Made by a program: the position numbers and the translations under genes
Notes under the pieces: model-generated
Told to the model about the DNA's origin: nothing
What the model saw: the letters and a program-made list of their open reading frames with translations, nothing else
The model's database searches: none
Part shown: in pieces, positions 15,528-26,700 of the stretch
Numbering within the stretch: the stretch's first letter is position 1
How the letters are laid out: every line of letters begins with the position of its first letter
Source: Mastigocoleus testarum BC008
GTDB lineage: Bacteria > Cyanobacteriota > Cyanobacteriia > Cyanobacteriales > Nostocaceae
Direction of reading: 5' to 3'
Length of the DNA: 57,711 nt
NCBI RefSeq assembly: GCF_001456025.1
Contig: NZ_LMTZ01000147.1
Span: forward strand, 1-57,711

Positions 15528-17888
15528 ATGAAAACTTCACTCAATGCCCCCTATCAATATCAAGTCGGAGGAAGTTTACCTCCTGATGCTCATACCTACG
15601 TCGTACGCCAAGCAGATAATGAACTCTACAATGCTTTGTTAGCAAGGGAATATTGTTATGTTCTTAATTCCCGACAGATGGGCAAGTCTAGCTTACGGAT
15701 ACAGACTATGCATAAGTTACAATCTCAAGGTATTACTTGTACAGAGATTGAATTGACCGGAATTGGTTTTCGGAAAATTACGCCACAACAATGGTATGGC
15801 GGTATCATTCAGGAATTAATCAGTGGTTTTAACTTAAAGGTAAATCGCCGTAGTTGGTTGCGCGAACAAGAAGACTTATCACCTATCCAGCAGTTGGGGA
15901 AATTTATTGAAACAGTATTGTTGGTGCAGATTAGTCAAGATATTGTTGTATTCATTGATGAAACTGATAGTGTTCTGAGCTTAAGTTTTCCTACTGATGA
16001 TTTTTTTGCCTTAATTCGTAATTGCTACGATAAGCGAGCAACTAAACCAGAATATAGAAGACTTACTTTTGCATTGTTAGGTGTTGTCGCACCTAACAAT
16101 CTGATTCAAGATAAATATTCTACTCCCTTTAATATCGGTCGAGGAATTGAACTCAAGGGTTTTCAATTAAATGAAAGCAGTGTTTTAGCTCAAGGATTGA
16201 CACACAAAGTTGAAAATCCCCAAGTTATCTTAAAAGAAATTTTGTATTGGACACAAGGACAACCATTTTTGACTCAGAAACTTTGTTCCTTAGTTCAAAA
16301 CAGTCAAACTGTTATCCCTGCTGGTGCTGAGAAAGAATGGATCAAGCAGTTAGTACAACAAAGAATAGTTACAGATTGGGAATTTCAAGATGAACCAGAA
16401 CATCTTAGAACAATTCGCGATCGGCTTTGTCACAACAGAGGCGATACCCGTAAAGTTGATGGGATTTTAACACATAGGAATAATTGTTCCAGTGAAAAAT
16501 TGCTGCAACTATATAGAAAAATACTTACAGAGAAGAAAATCACTGACAAAAAATCTCAAGAGTATGTGAAATTGTGTCTATCTGGTTTAGTTAGTCAAGA
16601 GAGGGGAAGCTTAGTCGTTAAAAACCAGATCTATGCAACTATCTTTAATCTTGATTGGGTTAGGGAAAACCTCAAAGCTTCAGAAAAATCCCGACCTACT
16701 TCAGTATCACCTTGGACTGCAGTTGCTGCAAGTATGGTAACTGCTAGCTTAGTGGTAGGTATGCGATTTCTGGGTTTATTGCAAGCATGGGAATTAAATG
16801 CTTTCGATCATCTAATGCAACTTAGACCCATCGAAGAATCGGATCAAAGGCTTTTATTAGTTACTATCACAGAAGAGGATGTTAAATCCCAACTTAAAGA
16901 TGACGATAGAGAAGGCTCATTATCTAACCGTTCTTTAGAGCAACTATTGACAAAATTAGAAAACTATGGAGCGAAAGTTATTGGCTTAGATATTTTCCGC
17001 GATCGTCCTGTAAAAGGGAACTACCAGGAATTAATTAAAAGAATGCGAAATAGTAATAAATTATTTTCTATTTGCAAATACGGAAGTCCTGGTGTTCCCC
17101 CTCCTCCAGAAGTCCCTGGAGAACGTCAAGGATTTAACAACATTTTATTGGATTCCGATGATGTAATTCGTCGCCATTTATTAGCTGTAAATGAAGCATC
17201 ACCTTGTCAAAGTAAATACGCTTTTAGTTGGCAATTAGCAATGAAGTACTTGAATGATAAGGGGATACAACTTGAATTTACTCCAGATAATTATTTGAAG
17301 TTAGGTAATACTGTCTTCAAAGTTTTGGAAACAAATACGGGAGGTTACCACAAGATTGATAACCAGGGTCACCAAGTATTACTTAATTACCGAGCGAATT
17401 CAAGAATTGCTGAGAAACTTAACCTACAACAAGTCCTCAATAATCAGTTTGATACCAATTTAGTAAAAAATCGTATAGTCCTTATTGGTACAGTCGCTCA
17501 GAGTTTCAATGACCATAATTGGCGCACACCCTATAGTGGTGGGTGGTCGGTCAAAACAATGAGTGGTGTAGAAAATCAGGCGCATATGGTGAGTCATATT
17601 CTCAGTGCAGTACTGGATAATCGACCTTTGATTTGGTCTTTATCAGAAGCAGGTGAAATCATCTGGATTTACTCCTGGTCATTTATAGGAGGTTTACTGG
17701 TTTGGAGTTTGCGAACGCCACTGAAAATTAGATTTGCTGGGTGTGTGGCTCTAGGGATTTTATATGGTAGCTGTTGGGTGTTGTTGGTAGTAAATGCTGC
17801 TTGGTTACCTTTAGTTCCCTCAGCTTTAGTGTTGGTGGGTAGCGTTGCCAGTGTAATGATTTGTAATAACTATTTTAAAAGTTTTTGA
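15528..17888 (+). CDS. AAA-like ATPase fused to CHASE2 sensor domain
   Basis: This 786-aa protein begins with an AAA-like domain (AAA_35/PF14516 type): YQVGGSLPPDAHTYVVRQAD, P-loop-like LNSRQMGKSSL and Walker B IVVFIDETDSVL, followed by a winged-helix-like segment to about residue 385. A membrane helix near 400 leads to a CHASE2 extracytoplasmic sensor domain (LNAFDHLMQLRP.. and GAKVIGLDIFRDRP; about 420-690). C-terminal membrane helices (about 710-785) end the protein. CHASE2 usually feeds a cyclase or kinase; here no output follows, so the N-terminal ATPase is probably the output. The start is the only ATG near the domain beginning. It precedes the TPR-CHAT gene on the same strand by 494 bases. 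Confidence 0.88.
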   Translation: MKTSLNAPYQYQVGGSLPPDAHTYVVRQADNELYNALLAREYCYVLNSRQMGKSSLRIQTMHKLQSQGITCTEIELTGIGFRKITPQQWYGGIIQELISGFNLKVNRRSWLREQEDLSPIQQLGKFIETVLLVQISQDIVVFIDETDSVLSLSFPTDDFFALIRNCYDKRATKPEYRRLTFALLGVVAPNNLIQDKYSTPFNIGRGIELKGFQLNESSVLAQGLTHKVENPQVILKEILYWTQGQPFLTQKLCSLVQNSQTVIPAGAEKEWIKQLVQQRIVTDWEFQDEPEHLRTIRDRLCHNRGDTRKVDGILTHRNNCSSEKLLQLYRKILTEKKITDKKSQEYVKLCLSGLVSQERGSLVVKNQIYATIFNLDWVRENLKASEKSRPTSVSPWTAVAASMVTASLVVGMRFLGLLQAWELNAFDHLMQLRPIEESDQRLLLVTITEEDVKSQLKDDDREGSLSNRSLEQLLTKLENYGAKVIGLDIFRDRPVKGNYQELIKRMRNSNKLFSICKYGSPGVPPPPEVPGERQGFNNILLDSDDVIRRHLLAVNEASPCQSKYAFSWQLAMKYLNDKGIQLEFTPDNYLKLGNTVFKVLETNTGGYHKIDNQGHQVLLNYRANSRIAEKLNLQQVLNNQFDTNLVKNRIVLIGTVAQSFNDHNWRTPYSGGWSVKTMSGVENQAHMVSHILSAVLDNRPLIWSLSEAGEIIWIYSWSFIGGLLVWSLRTPLKIRFAGCVALGILYGSCWVLLVVNAAWLPLVPSALVLVGSVASVMICNNYFKSF

Positions 17889-18382
17889 TGATATTATTAC
17901 CAGTCTGCTTTGTGACTGCATTAGATAATTGAATATATATAATTGAAATTCATATTGATTAAAAAAACAATTACTAAATCATAATTTTGAATACATTTAG
18001 AAAATCAAATATTTTTTATCCAGTCTTATAGATCCATAACATTATTAAGGATTATGGAGAAACCTTAAAAGGTACTGTTGGGCAAGCAAGAGCTAATGTT
18101 CGGGGAGTTGCAACCTATACTCTGTTTGGTGAGACAGCGCGGTCTTGGGGGTCTCCCCCATGAGCGACTTGCCGAACCCGTAAGGGTGCAAGTCTGGTGG
18201 AGCAAGTGGCGATAGTGAATCGTTAGTACCCATCTATGGTGAATAGCTTGCTGCGTTCAAATATCCCTCGACTTACTTGATAAACCAAGAATTAGCGAGG
18301 TTTAAAGAGTCAGGGAAGTGTCAATCCCAACTACTTGACATGATATAAATTCACTGAGTTTTCAAACTACCCCTATTTTTGT
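17889..18382. other. intergenic stretch with compact inverted repeats, possible structured RNA or decayed mobile element
   Basis: No ORF is supported here. Between about 18060 and 18340 the base composition rises above its AT-rich neighbours. The segment holds a TGGGGG-TCT-CCCCCA hairpin (18147-18161), GAACCCGTAAGGGTGC and several further short complementary segments. The part around the hairpin resembles a dispersed element I associate with Nostocales intergenic DNA. It may act as leader or attenuator of the CHAT gene at 18383, or be the remnant of an intron or insertion. Confidence 0.4.
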
Positions 18383-21064
18383 ATGAAACGCTTGATTAAA
18401 TTTACATTTATTGCTGTTTTAGGATTTGTTCTTAATTTCAGTATCCAATTCTTTCCTCAAATTACGGCACTACCAGCGACTCCAACTCAGAATTCTCTAC
18501 TGGCTTCAGTGCAAACAGGCAAAAAATATTATGATGCAGGACAATTTTCTCAAGCTGCAAAGGTATTGCAAAAAGTTGCCAAAGTTTACAAGGCAAGAAG
18601 AAATGTACTTGGGGAAGCACAAACCTTGGGCTTCATATCTTTAGTTTATCAGGAGTTAGGACGCACTCAAGAAGCTAAGACAGCAATCAACACAAGTTTA
18701 TCTTTGTTAGATCAACTAGACATTCAAGGTAAAGATTTTAAGCGGGTTCGTGCTCAGGTTCTCAACAGTCAAGGACGTTTACAGTGGAAGATTGGCGATC
18801 CTCAAAAGGCTCTAGAAAGTTTTCAAGTAGCTGAATTGCTTTATACTTCTGCGAGTGACTCTGAAGGCGCGATCGGCAGTCAAATTAATCAAGCTCAAGC
18901 TTTACAAACTTTAGGATTTTACCGGCGCAGTTATAACTTATTAAATTCGATACAAGAAAAGCTGCAAGCATTACCAGAATCTCCAGTAAAGGTAGCTGGT
19001 TTGCATAATCTCAGTAATATTTTCAGACAAAAGGGAGAATTAGATTCTTCTCAAAAACTTTTAGAAGAAAGTTTAGAAATAATAAGAAAAATAGATGATA
19101 CCAAGGAATCATCATTACAAAATTCACCACAAAATGAAAGTAAAATTTTGCTTAGTTTAGGCAATACAAATTTAGCCTTGGCAATGAAAGAAAAAGAATT
19201 AAAAAATCCACAAGGTGCAGAAAAATATATTCAATCAGCTTTAAGTTTATATCAACAAGCAGCTATAAAAACTAATTTGCCAACTATTGAAGTTCAAGCA
19301 AAGTTAAATCAGTTAAGTCTGCTAGTTAAAACGAAGAAAAATGAACTAGCTTGGAGTTTATTACCCGAAATATTTAAATCACTCAAGCAGTTACCTGTGA
19401 GTCGCTCTTCAATATATGCATGTGTAAATTTAGCAGAAAATCTAATGAAGCTGGACAATGAGCAAAAAAAATCAATTGATAATTATTTTAATACTTATCA
19501 AAGTATTTCTCAAATATTAGATACTGCCATCCATCATGCAAAAAAATTAAATGACCAAAGAGCAGAATCCTATGCTACTGGAACTCTAGGAAGTTTATAT
19601 GAAAAAAATCATGAATGGTCAAAGGCGAAGAAAATGACTGAGCGTGGGATACTTATTGCTCAAGGGATTAGTGCATGGGATATAGCCTATCAGTGGCAAT
19701 GGCAAATGGGAAGAATTTTGAAATTTGAACATGCGATTCCCGAAGCAATTAAATATTATACTCAAGCTTTTAATATCATCACAGATTTACGAAGTGATTT
19801 GGCTGTTCTGACCCCAGATATTCAGTTTTCTTTTCGTGATAACGTAGAACCAATATATAGAGAATTAGTTAATCTGTTATTAGATTCTCCTGATCCTAAG
19901 AAGGAAAATTTAATCAAAGCTCGTGATGTTATTGAAAAACTTCAGTTAGCAGAATTAGATAACTTTTTTGGAGATGCTTGTGCTAAACCGGAGGTAGTAA
20001 ATATTGATAATTTGGATCCTAATACAGCAGTAATATATCCAATGTTTCTCAAAAATCGCTTAGAGGTGATATTAAAACTACCCGGTGAAGATAACCTCCG
20101 TAATTTTACAAATAAAAATATATCTCTAAGTCAAATTGATGAAGTCATCACAGAATTACAAGAACTTGTGAGAATTAGAAGCACCCATCCCAGCAAAATT
20201 AAACAATTATCTAAAACAGTTTACGATTGGCTAATTAAACCCTTCGAAACCGAACTCGAAAAGTCTATTGTTCGAGATAAAAGTAAAATCAAAACTTTAG
20301 TTTTTGTCTTGGATGGTTCATTACAAAATATTCCTATATCAATACTATTTGATGGAGAAAAGTATCTGATAGAGAGATATGCTGTTGCTGTAACCCCTGG
20401 TTTACAATTATTAGCTCCCAAACCTTTATTAAAAAAACAGCTAAATTTATTAGCTGCTGGAGCAAATAACGCTCCGAGCTTTGAACAAAAGGGCTTCTCT
20501 CCCTTAAAAAATATTGACGATGAATTATTGGGAATTAGCCGTGAGGTTAATCAGAGTCGAAAGCTGGAAAATCAAGATTTTCTTCAAGAGAAGATCCAAA
20601 ATCAGCTTGAAAAAGAAAAATTTAATGTCCTCCACATTGCTACCCACGGTCAATTTAGTTCTAACCCCAAGCAAACTTTTATTCTAGACTGGAATAAGCC
20701 GATCAAAGTCAAAGATTTTGATACTTTGGTACAGGTAAAAAACCAGAGTATAATAAGTCCGATTGAACTATTAGTTCTGAGTGCTTGTGAAACAGCCACT
20801 GGCGACAAACGAGCAGCTTTAGGATTGGCTGGAATTGCAATTCGTGCAGGAGCAAAAAGTACTTTGGGTAGTCTTTGGCAGGTTAATGATGCTTCCACAG
20901 CTGAATTTATGGTTAAATTATACAAACAGTTTAAGAATCCCCAAATAACAAAAGCGGAAGCACTACGAAATATTCAGCTTGCTTTTCTCAAAAACTATCC
21001 GGATACAGACTACAATCGTCCTTATCATTGGGCAGCTTTTATTTTAGTCGGAAATTGGTTATAG
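18383..21064 (+). CDS. TPR-CHAT protein (secreted or membrane-anchored caspase-like protease)
   Basis: This 893-aa protein starts with a signal-like hydrophobic segment (LIKFTFIAVLGFVLNFSIQF), followed by TPR repeats (about 40-500) and a C-terminal CHAT domain (about 590-893). The CHAT dyad is visible: LHIATHG with His755 and LVLSACETATGD with Cys802, then GLAGIAIRAGAKSTLGSLWQVND and the closing WAAFILVGNWL. CHAT domains are clan-CD peptidases related to caspases. The final 26 bases overlap, tail to tail, the convergent DUF928 gene. The surroundings (AAA-CHASE2, DUF928, haemagglutinin-like protein) recur together in filamentous cyanobacteria, to my knowledge. The natural substrate is unknown. 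Confidence 0.9.
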   Translation: MKRLIKFTFIAVLGFVLNFSIQFFPQITALPATPTQNSLLASVQTGKKYYDAGQFSQAAKVLQKVAKVYKARRNVLGEAQTLGFISLVYQELGRTQEAKTAINTSLSLLDQLDIQGKDFKRVRAQVLNSQGRLQWKIGDPQKALESFQVAELLYTSASDSEGAIGSQINQAQALQTLGFYRRSYNLLNSIQEKLQALPESPVKVAGLHNLSNIFRQKGELDSSQKLLEESLEIIRKIDDTKESSLQNSPQNESKILLSLGNTNLALAMKEKELKNPQGAEKYIQSALSLYQQAAIKTNLPTIEVQAKLNQLSLLVKTKKNELAWSLLPEIFKSLKQLPVSRSSIYACVNLAENLMKLDNEQKKSIDNYFNTYQSISQILDTAIHHAKKLNDQRAESYATGTLGSLYEKNHEWSKAKKMTERGILIAQGISAWDIAYQWQWQMGRILKFEHAIPEAIKYYTQAFNIITDLRSDLAVLTPDIQFSFRDNVEPIYRELVNLLLDSPDPKKENLIKARDVIEKLQLAELDNFFGDACAKPEVVNIDNLDPNTAVIYPMFLKNRLEVILKLPGEDNLRNFTNKNISLSQIDEVITELQELVRIRSTHPSKIKQLSKTVYDWLIKPFETELEKSIVRDKSKIKTLVFVLDGSLQNIPISILFDGEKYLIERYAVAVTPGLQLLAPKPLLKKQLNLLAAGANNAPSFEQKGFSPLKNIDDELLGISREVNQSRKLENQDFLQEKIQNQLEKEKFNVLHIATHGQFSSNPKQTFILDWNKPIKVKDFDTLVQVKNQSIISPIELLVLSACETATGDKRAALGLAGIAIRAGAKSTLGSLWQVNDASTAEFMVKLYKQFKNPQITKAEALRNIQLAFLKNYPDTDYNRPYHWAAFILVGNWL

Positions 21065-21896
21065 AATTAGATTTTACGTTTCCCAAAATTGGCTCTGAAG
21101 CGATTTTTTCTAAGCCAACTTGAGGTTGACTTAATAGTTCAAACCATATTTTATTTAAAGCACTGTTGTGTGGTTTATTTTGCTTTATTTGAGCTATTTC
21201 TGTTAACGTTTCATACCAGATGCCATAATTTGCGTAAATCTTCATGCGTTCTAATGATGTTTTAGCATTTTTTAACTTGCTTTGAAAAGCAGAAGATTTT
21301 GCAACCCGTTTGACTACTCCTGTTAAAGAAATAGGAATCGACGACTTCTCGGATACCTCTGAAACAGAACATTTGATATCAAAATACCAGCGATATTGTT
21401 TCCCTACTGCGATTGAGGCTGTAGATGGGAGATTGATACTGACAATTCCTGGTTTTTCAGGTAGTTCGAAATCTGTCCGATACACTTCCGAATCTTCATT
21501 TTGTAAGGTAAATACTGCCTCAGAGACTTCTTCACGTGTATAAGGTACATATATCCAAAAAGTTGGATATTGACTGACAGTTAAGTTTAGATTTCTACTA
21601 CCGACCAAACGAGTTAGTGGTGGTTTATTGTGTTTGTGTAGACAATCACCTCTACTTCCTGTCCCATCATTAGTTATAGGGGTTCCTCTATTGGGTGGTT
21701 CTTTCTGCTTTGAGGCTGCTTCTTTTAATTTACTATTGATTGGATTATTAGATTTCGCCCGTACGAGTGTAGGATAGTTAATTAAAATACCAATGCTTAA
21801 GCCAATGAAAAATATACTTTTGATTTGAAGTAGCAGTTCTGGTATTTTTTCAACTGCATCTTCAGTTTCTCCTCTAAGCCTTCGTGTTGTTCCCAT
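21039..21896 (-). CDS. DUF928 domain protein
   Basis: This 285-aa protein has a hydrophobic anchor (about 25-45, IKSIFFIGLSIGILINYPTLV). A low-complexity linker follows, then the DUF928 pattern: GSRGDCLHKHNKPPLTRLVG, LTVSQYPTFWIYVPY, FTLQNEDSEVYRTDFELPEKPGIVSINLP and KQYRWYFDIKC. The domain is predicted extracytoplasmic, with cysteines that could pair. Its function is unknown, but it usually sits near CHAT and CHASE2 genes in cyanobacteria. It is convergent with the CHAT gene (26-base overlap of ends) and divergent from the AAA-like gene at 21986. Confidence 0.85.
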   Translation of the reverse strand: MGTTRRLRGETEDAVEKIPELLLQIKSIFFIGLSIGILINYPTLVRAKSNNPINSKLKEAASKQKEPPNRGTPITNDGTGSRGDCLHKHNKPPLTRLVGSRNLNLTVSQYPTFWIYVPYTREEVSEAVFTLQNEDSEVYRTDFELPEKPGIVSINLPSTASIAVGKQYRWYFDIKCSVSEVSEKSSIPISLTGVVKRVAKSSAFQSKLKNAKTSLERMKIYANYGIWYETLTEIAQIKQNKPHNSALNKIWFELLSQPQVGLEKIASEPILGNVKSNSITNFRLK

Positions 21897-21985
21897 CCGC
21901 TGCCAAATCCTTTGAAATTTTATAATTTATTGCATTTTTGTGCTACTGGTTATATAACCATAAACTATTAGCTTGAGGTCCAATC

Positions 21986-23443
21986 GTGAGTGATTTTACC
22001 TTAGATGAAGCAATCAAAATAGTAAATAAATTATTATATGTCAACCTCCAAAGATATTTGACAAAAGTTGAGATTATTATTATTGAAGGAGCATGGAACA
22101 AAGAAGAGTATGACACAATCGCGGCACAGCATCAATATGCTACAAGCTATATCAGTCAAGATGTAGCTCCAAAACTTTGGAAATCTCTGACAGAGTCTCT
22201 AGATGAAAAGGTTAAAAAAAGTAATTTTAAACAAGTTTTAGAAAAATATTGGTCACAACAATCTACTTGTAGAGAAACTTCAAGTTTTATAGAAAGTATT
22301 GCTAATAAAAATCAAAATCATACAGTCTCGCAAATAAATCTAGATTTGGATTCTATAAATTCAGATTCAGTAAAACATAACTTAGGAGAAAAACAGCTTT
22401 TAGTTGAGAAAAAAACAACAAATTTTACTTCCAAATTGGATATATATGTAGAGCGCCCTCCCATCGAATCAATTTGTTATGAAACAATCAAGCAACCTGG
22501 CTCTCTAATCAGGATAAAAGCTCCTAGCTTTATGGGGAAAACATATCTTGTTACAAGAATACTGAATCAGTTGTCACAGGAGAATTATTCCACTGTTAAC
22601 TTAAGCTTGGAACTAGCAGATATTCGCACTCATTTTACAGATATTAATAAATTTTTGCGTTGGTTTTGTATTAACTTAGGTCGAGAACTGAGATTAGGCA
22701 ATAAATTAGATGAATACTGGGATGAAGAAGGAATGGGGGCGAAGGTTAGTAGCACCACTTATTTTGAAGAATATTTATTAGCTCAGTCAGAAAATCCTCT
22801 GGTTTTATGTTTGGATAATTTAGATTTGCTCTTTCCTCATCCACAAATTTACGAAGACTTTTTTGGCTTATTACGCTCTTGGTATGAAAAAGCAAGAAGT
22901 CGTAAAATTTGGAAAAAGTTGCGATTAATTATCGTTCATTCTACAGACGTTTACATCCGGCTCAATATTGAACAATCTCCATTTAATGTTGGTTTACCTA
23001 TTGAGTTAATGGAGTTTAACCGGGAGCAGGTAATAAATTTTGCTAGACAACATGAAGTTCTACTGGATCTAGATAAGCTAGAAAAACTAATGGAACTTGT
23101 AGGAGGTCATCCCTATCTATTGGAGTTAGCCTTCGCTCACCTGAAAATTTATCCAGATATTTCCCTGGAACAAATTTTAACGGAAGCGACTACAGAAGCC
23201 GGGATTTATGGTCATCATTTACGAAAACACTGGTTAAACATACAACAAAATCTGGATTTAGCAAAGGCTCTTAAGCAGATTGTTACAGCTCAAAATCCAG
23301 TGCAATTGAAAATGATGTTAGCTTATCAGTTGCACAGTATGGGATTAGTCAACATTTCTGGTAATAAGGTGACATTACGATGTAACTTGTATAGAGAGTT
23401 TTTTGGGGCATCTTTCTCTGATAGTGATGTATGGAAATGGTAA
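21986..23443 (+). CDS. AAA-like ATPase with N-terminal vMAP-type helical domain
   Basis: The first 95 or so residues of this 485-aa protein (KVEIIIIEGAWNKEEYDTIAAQHQYATSYISQDVAPKLWKSLTE) match the N-terminal domain of the NB-ARC protein at 12998-14740. The C-terminal 330 residues form an AAA-like domain of the same type as in the AAA-CHASE2 protein: YVERPPIESICYETIKQPGSLIRIKAP, P-loop-like FMGKTYLVTRIL and Walker B LVLCLDNLDLLF. It lacks transmembrane segments. It therefore combines the two modules found separately in its neighbours, which argues that these genes work together or arose by domain shuffling. The ATG or GTG near 21986 gives the complete N-terminal domain. Confidence 0.85.
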   Translation: MSDFTLDEAIKIVNKLLYVNLQRYLTKVEIIIIEGAWNKEEYDTIAAQHQYATSYISQDVAPKLWKSLTESLDEKVKKSNFKQVLEKYWSQQSTCRETSSFIESIANKNQNHTVSQINLDLDSINSDSVKHNLGEKQLLVEKKTTNFTSKLDIYVERPPIESICYETIKQPGSLIRIKAPSFMGKTYLVTRILNQLSQENYSTVNLSLELADIRTHFTDINKFLRWFCINLGRELRLGNKLDEYWDEEGMGAKVSSTTYFEEYLLAQSENPLVLCLDNLDLLFPHPQIYEDFFGLLRSWYEKARSRKIWKKLRLIIVHSTDVYIRLNIEQSPFNVGLPIELMEFNREQVINFARQHEVLLDLDKLEKLMELVGGHPYLLELAFAHLKIYPDISLEQILTEATTEAGIYGHHLRKHWLNIQQNLDLAKALKQIVTAQNPVQLKMMLAYQLHSMGLVNISGNKVTLRCNLYREFFGASFSDSDVWKW

Positions 23444-23465
23444 GTTAACAAATCATAATCTCGAT

Positions 23466-23487
23466 GGCGTTGCTGAGGCGTTGCTGA
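23466..23487. repeat. 11-bp tandem repeat GGCGTTGCTGA x2
   Basis: GGCGTTGCTGA occurs twice head to tail just after the AAA-like gene. The rest of the gap to 23722 shows no gene; it is AT-rich. Confidence 0.75.
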
Positions 23488-23722
23488 ATATAATATTGTT
23501 TACTAATTATTTGTTTGGGGTTGCTGCTTAAAAAAGAAATTTTGAGCAAGGAATTTTATACTCCTCAATATTTGAATCCTATTTTTGCAACATAACTGGT
23601 TGAAAAGATACCAAGCGTTTTTCAATTTCGGCGTTAAGAGAAGCAATCTCTTTTTTAGAACGCTTCGCCGCATAATTTCTGAAGATGAGCCAATAGTATA
23701 ACTAGAGGTTTTAATAAATTCA

Positions 23723-26700
23723 TCATCCTGCGAAATTATGACAATTCAAAGCATTTAAGCCAGAATTTAATGGTTCAGAACTATTAGGAGTTGCCGTTAA
23801 GACTACCTCACCATTGGAGTTAAATGTCACACCTTGAGCTTGAACAATTTTTTTGGGTCGTTCTTCCTTGATTTTTACTTCAGATTTATTTACTTTCTGT
23901 ATTATTTCTGCTGTGGTTTTTTCTTTGAAAGGGATTAGCCGCCAATCTTCCCAACCTGCATCAGTTTCCAGAGTCTCTTTGGGAGATTGAGGTATACCAC
24001 CACGCCCTGTAATAACAAATTCACTGTTTTGACTGGCTTGACAGAGGTTTTGCTCAATTAGCCGCGACACATCAACAATATCTGTTTGTAATTCTTCCTG
24101 TTCTTGAGTAGGGTTTTCTGGTACATCTATTTCAATAGTGCCGCTCAAGTTGGGGTTTTGTTGAGAAACTGCTGTGATATCGTTTGTTGGTAATTCGCCT
24201 GGTTCTAAATCCTCTGGACGTAAACTGGAGAGTTGTTTTAAACTTAGTGGAGCGATGCCAAAAATACCAGTAGCGTTGATATTAACTCTTCCACCATTAC
24301 CCTCAGATGCATTAGCAGTAATGTCACTATTTTGATTTGGAGTAGCAATAATAAAGCCATCGGGAATATTGATTGTGATGTTACCTCCGTTTCCCTTTGT
24401 TTCAGTTACACCCGCATTTGTAGAAATCCGGCTACCATTGCTCATCAGCAATAAATCTGCAATGTCGAGTTTAATATTGCCAACCTTCTTGTTAGAATTG
24501 GTGTCAGCTTCAATCTTGCCATTGTCAAGTTGTACGGAACTAGCGTTGATATTAATATCACCTGGTGCCCCTGTTCCATCGTTAGTAACTGAAATGGTTG
24601 CTCCATTGGAAATTAATAACCTATCGGTGGTAATGAACAGATTTTTTGCATCTCCTGTTGTTCCGGATTCTGCCTTAGTAAACAAGCCAGTGAATCTATC
24701 ATTTTTGCCTTCACCAATAAGTTGGATGTCTTTAGCATCAATAGTTAAATTACTTGCTTGACTAGCACCAAATGTGCTACCACTCACCTGTGCTCCATCT
24801 TTAACTAACAATGTATTAGTGTTTATGGTCAAATCTCCCCCAGTTCCTTTTAAGTCTTCAGAAAATGGTTCAGTATACAATCCACTACGAAAACTACCAT
24901 CTTTGCTTGTACCAATAAGCTGAATATCTTTAGCATCAATGGTCAAATTACCTCCCTTACTTTCAAGAAATGCTCTAGTACTTACTTTTGCTCCACCTTT
25001 AACTAATAATGTATTAGTTTTTATGGTCAAATCTCCTCCATCTGTTTTTGAGTTTTCAGAAAATGGTTCGGCAAACAATCCACTAGGAGAATCACCATCT
25101 TTGCTCGTACCAATAAGCTGAATATCTTTGGCATCAATAGTCAAATTACCTCCCTGACTAGCACCAAACGTGTTAGTACTCACCTGTGCTCCATCTTTAA
25201 CTAATAATGTATTAGTTTTTATGGTCAAGTCTCCTCCACCCCCTTTTGAGTCTTCAGAAAATGGTTCGGCAAACAATCCACTAAGAAAAACACCATCTTT
25301 GCTTGTACCAATAAGTTGAATATCTTTGGCATCAATGGTCAAATTACCTCCCTTACTTCCAGCAAATGTGCTAGTACTCACCTTTGCTCCATCTTTAACT
25401 ACTAATGTATTGGTTTTTATTTTCAAATCTCCCCCATCTCCTTTTGGGTCAAAAACTGGCTCGGTAAACAATCCACTACGAAAATTACCATTTTTGCTTG
25501 TACCAATAATTTGAATGTCTTTAGCATCAACTGTCAAATCACCTGCTTGACCAGCACCAAATGTTCTAGTACTTACCTTTGCTCCATCTTGAACTAGCAA
25601 TGTATTAGTTTTTATTTTCAAATTTCCCCCATCTCCTTTTAAGTCAGAATCTGTTTGAGCGAACAATCCACTAGGAGAGTCACCATCTCCGCTTGTACCA
25701 ATAAGTTGAATATCTTTAGCATCAATATTCAAATTACCTCCCTTACCCCCACCAAAAATCAAAGTACTCACCTTTGCATCTTTAACTAATAAATTGCCAG
25801 TTTTGATGTTAATATCCCCTCCCTGTGCTGTTGCACCAAGTCCTATTGAGTCGCTGATTATACCTCCTCCCTCCAAATCGATCGCTTCAGTTGCATTAAT
25901 ATCAATATTTCCAGCTTTAGTATCAATTGAGTCTAGTTCTTCTTTTATACCTGCCTCCAAAGAACTTTTTTCTATAATTTGAACATTACGGCTATTAATA
26001 GCTATTTCCCCACCGCGATTCCCAGCCACATCGACTTGCGAACCATTACTTAAAGAAACATCACTTCTTTCTATCCCCTGAGGAAAATTAAAACTGAGAT
26101 TACTTCCATCCCGACTCAATCCAACTGTTCCTTCATCCTTGAGCCCTCCTAACTCCACTCTTCCATCAGGAGCATCTACTGTTCCATTGTCAAAGCTGAC
26201 ATCACCACCTATTAACCCCAATGTTTTTCCTGGTTTTACTCGCAAACCAACAACTTCACCTTCACTGTCTGTTACTTGAGATTGATTGCTAATTTTTCCT
26301 GAATTGGAAGCATATTGCAATCCCGAAGGAACATTTATACTCAATAAACCTGTTGTTTGTGTCTCAGCAGCACTAAATTCTTTGCCATCAGCAAACTTAA
26401 AACTATTAGCTGTGCTCCCCACAAAGGAACCACCAATATCCAACGAAGCATTTTTACCGAATACTATTCCATTGGGATTAATTAAAAATAAGTTTGCATT
26501 ACCATTTGCTTTTATTAAACCATCAATATTAGAAATTGATTTACCTGTGACTCGACTGATAATGTTACTGACATCAGCACCATTACTGAAGTAAGCTTCT
26601 CCACCTGTTGGAACAGAAAATTCTTCAAAGCTGTGAAATAAATTACTTCCTGCTCTTGTTCCTCCTTTAATAATGCTTCTATTACCTTCTAATTTAATCT

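Noticed and set aside
18040..18345. Group II intron
   Set aside because: No GTGCG 5' end, domain V core or reverse-transcriptase ORF could be recognised, so only an unspecified structured segment is reported.
24700..25770. CRISPR or satellite DNA suspected from 198-bp periodicity
   Set aside because: The repeats stay in one open frame and encode beta-helix units of a secreted protein.
24369..26594. Several plus-strand ORFs within the haemagglutinin-like gene
   Set aside because: They repeat with the 198-bp units and mirror the real minus-strand gene.
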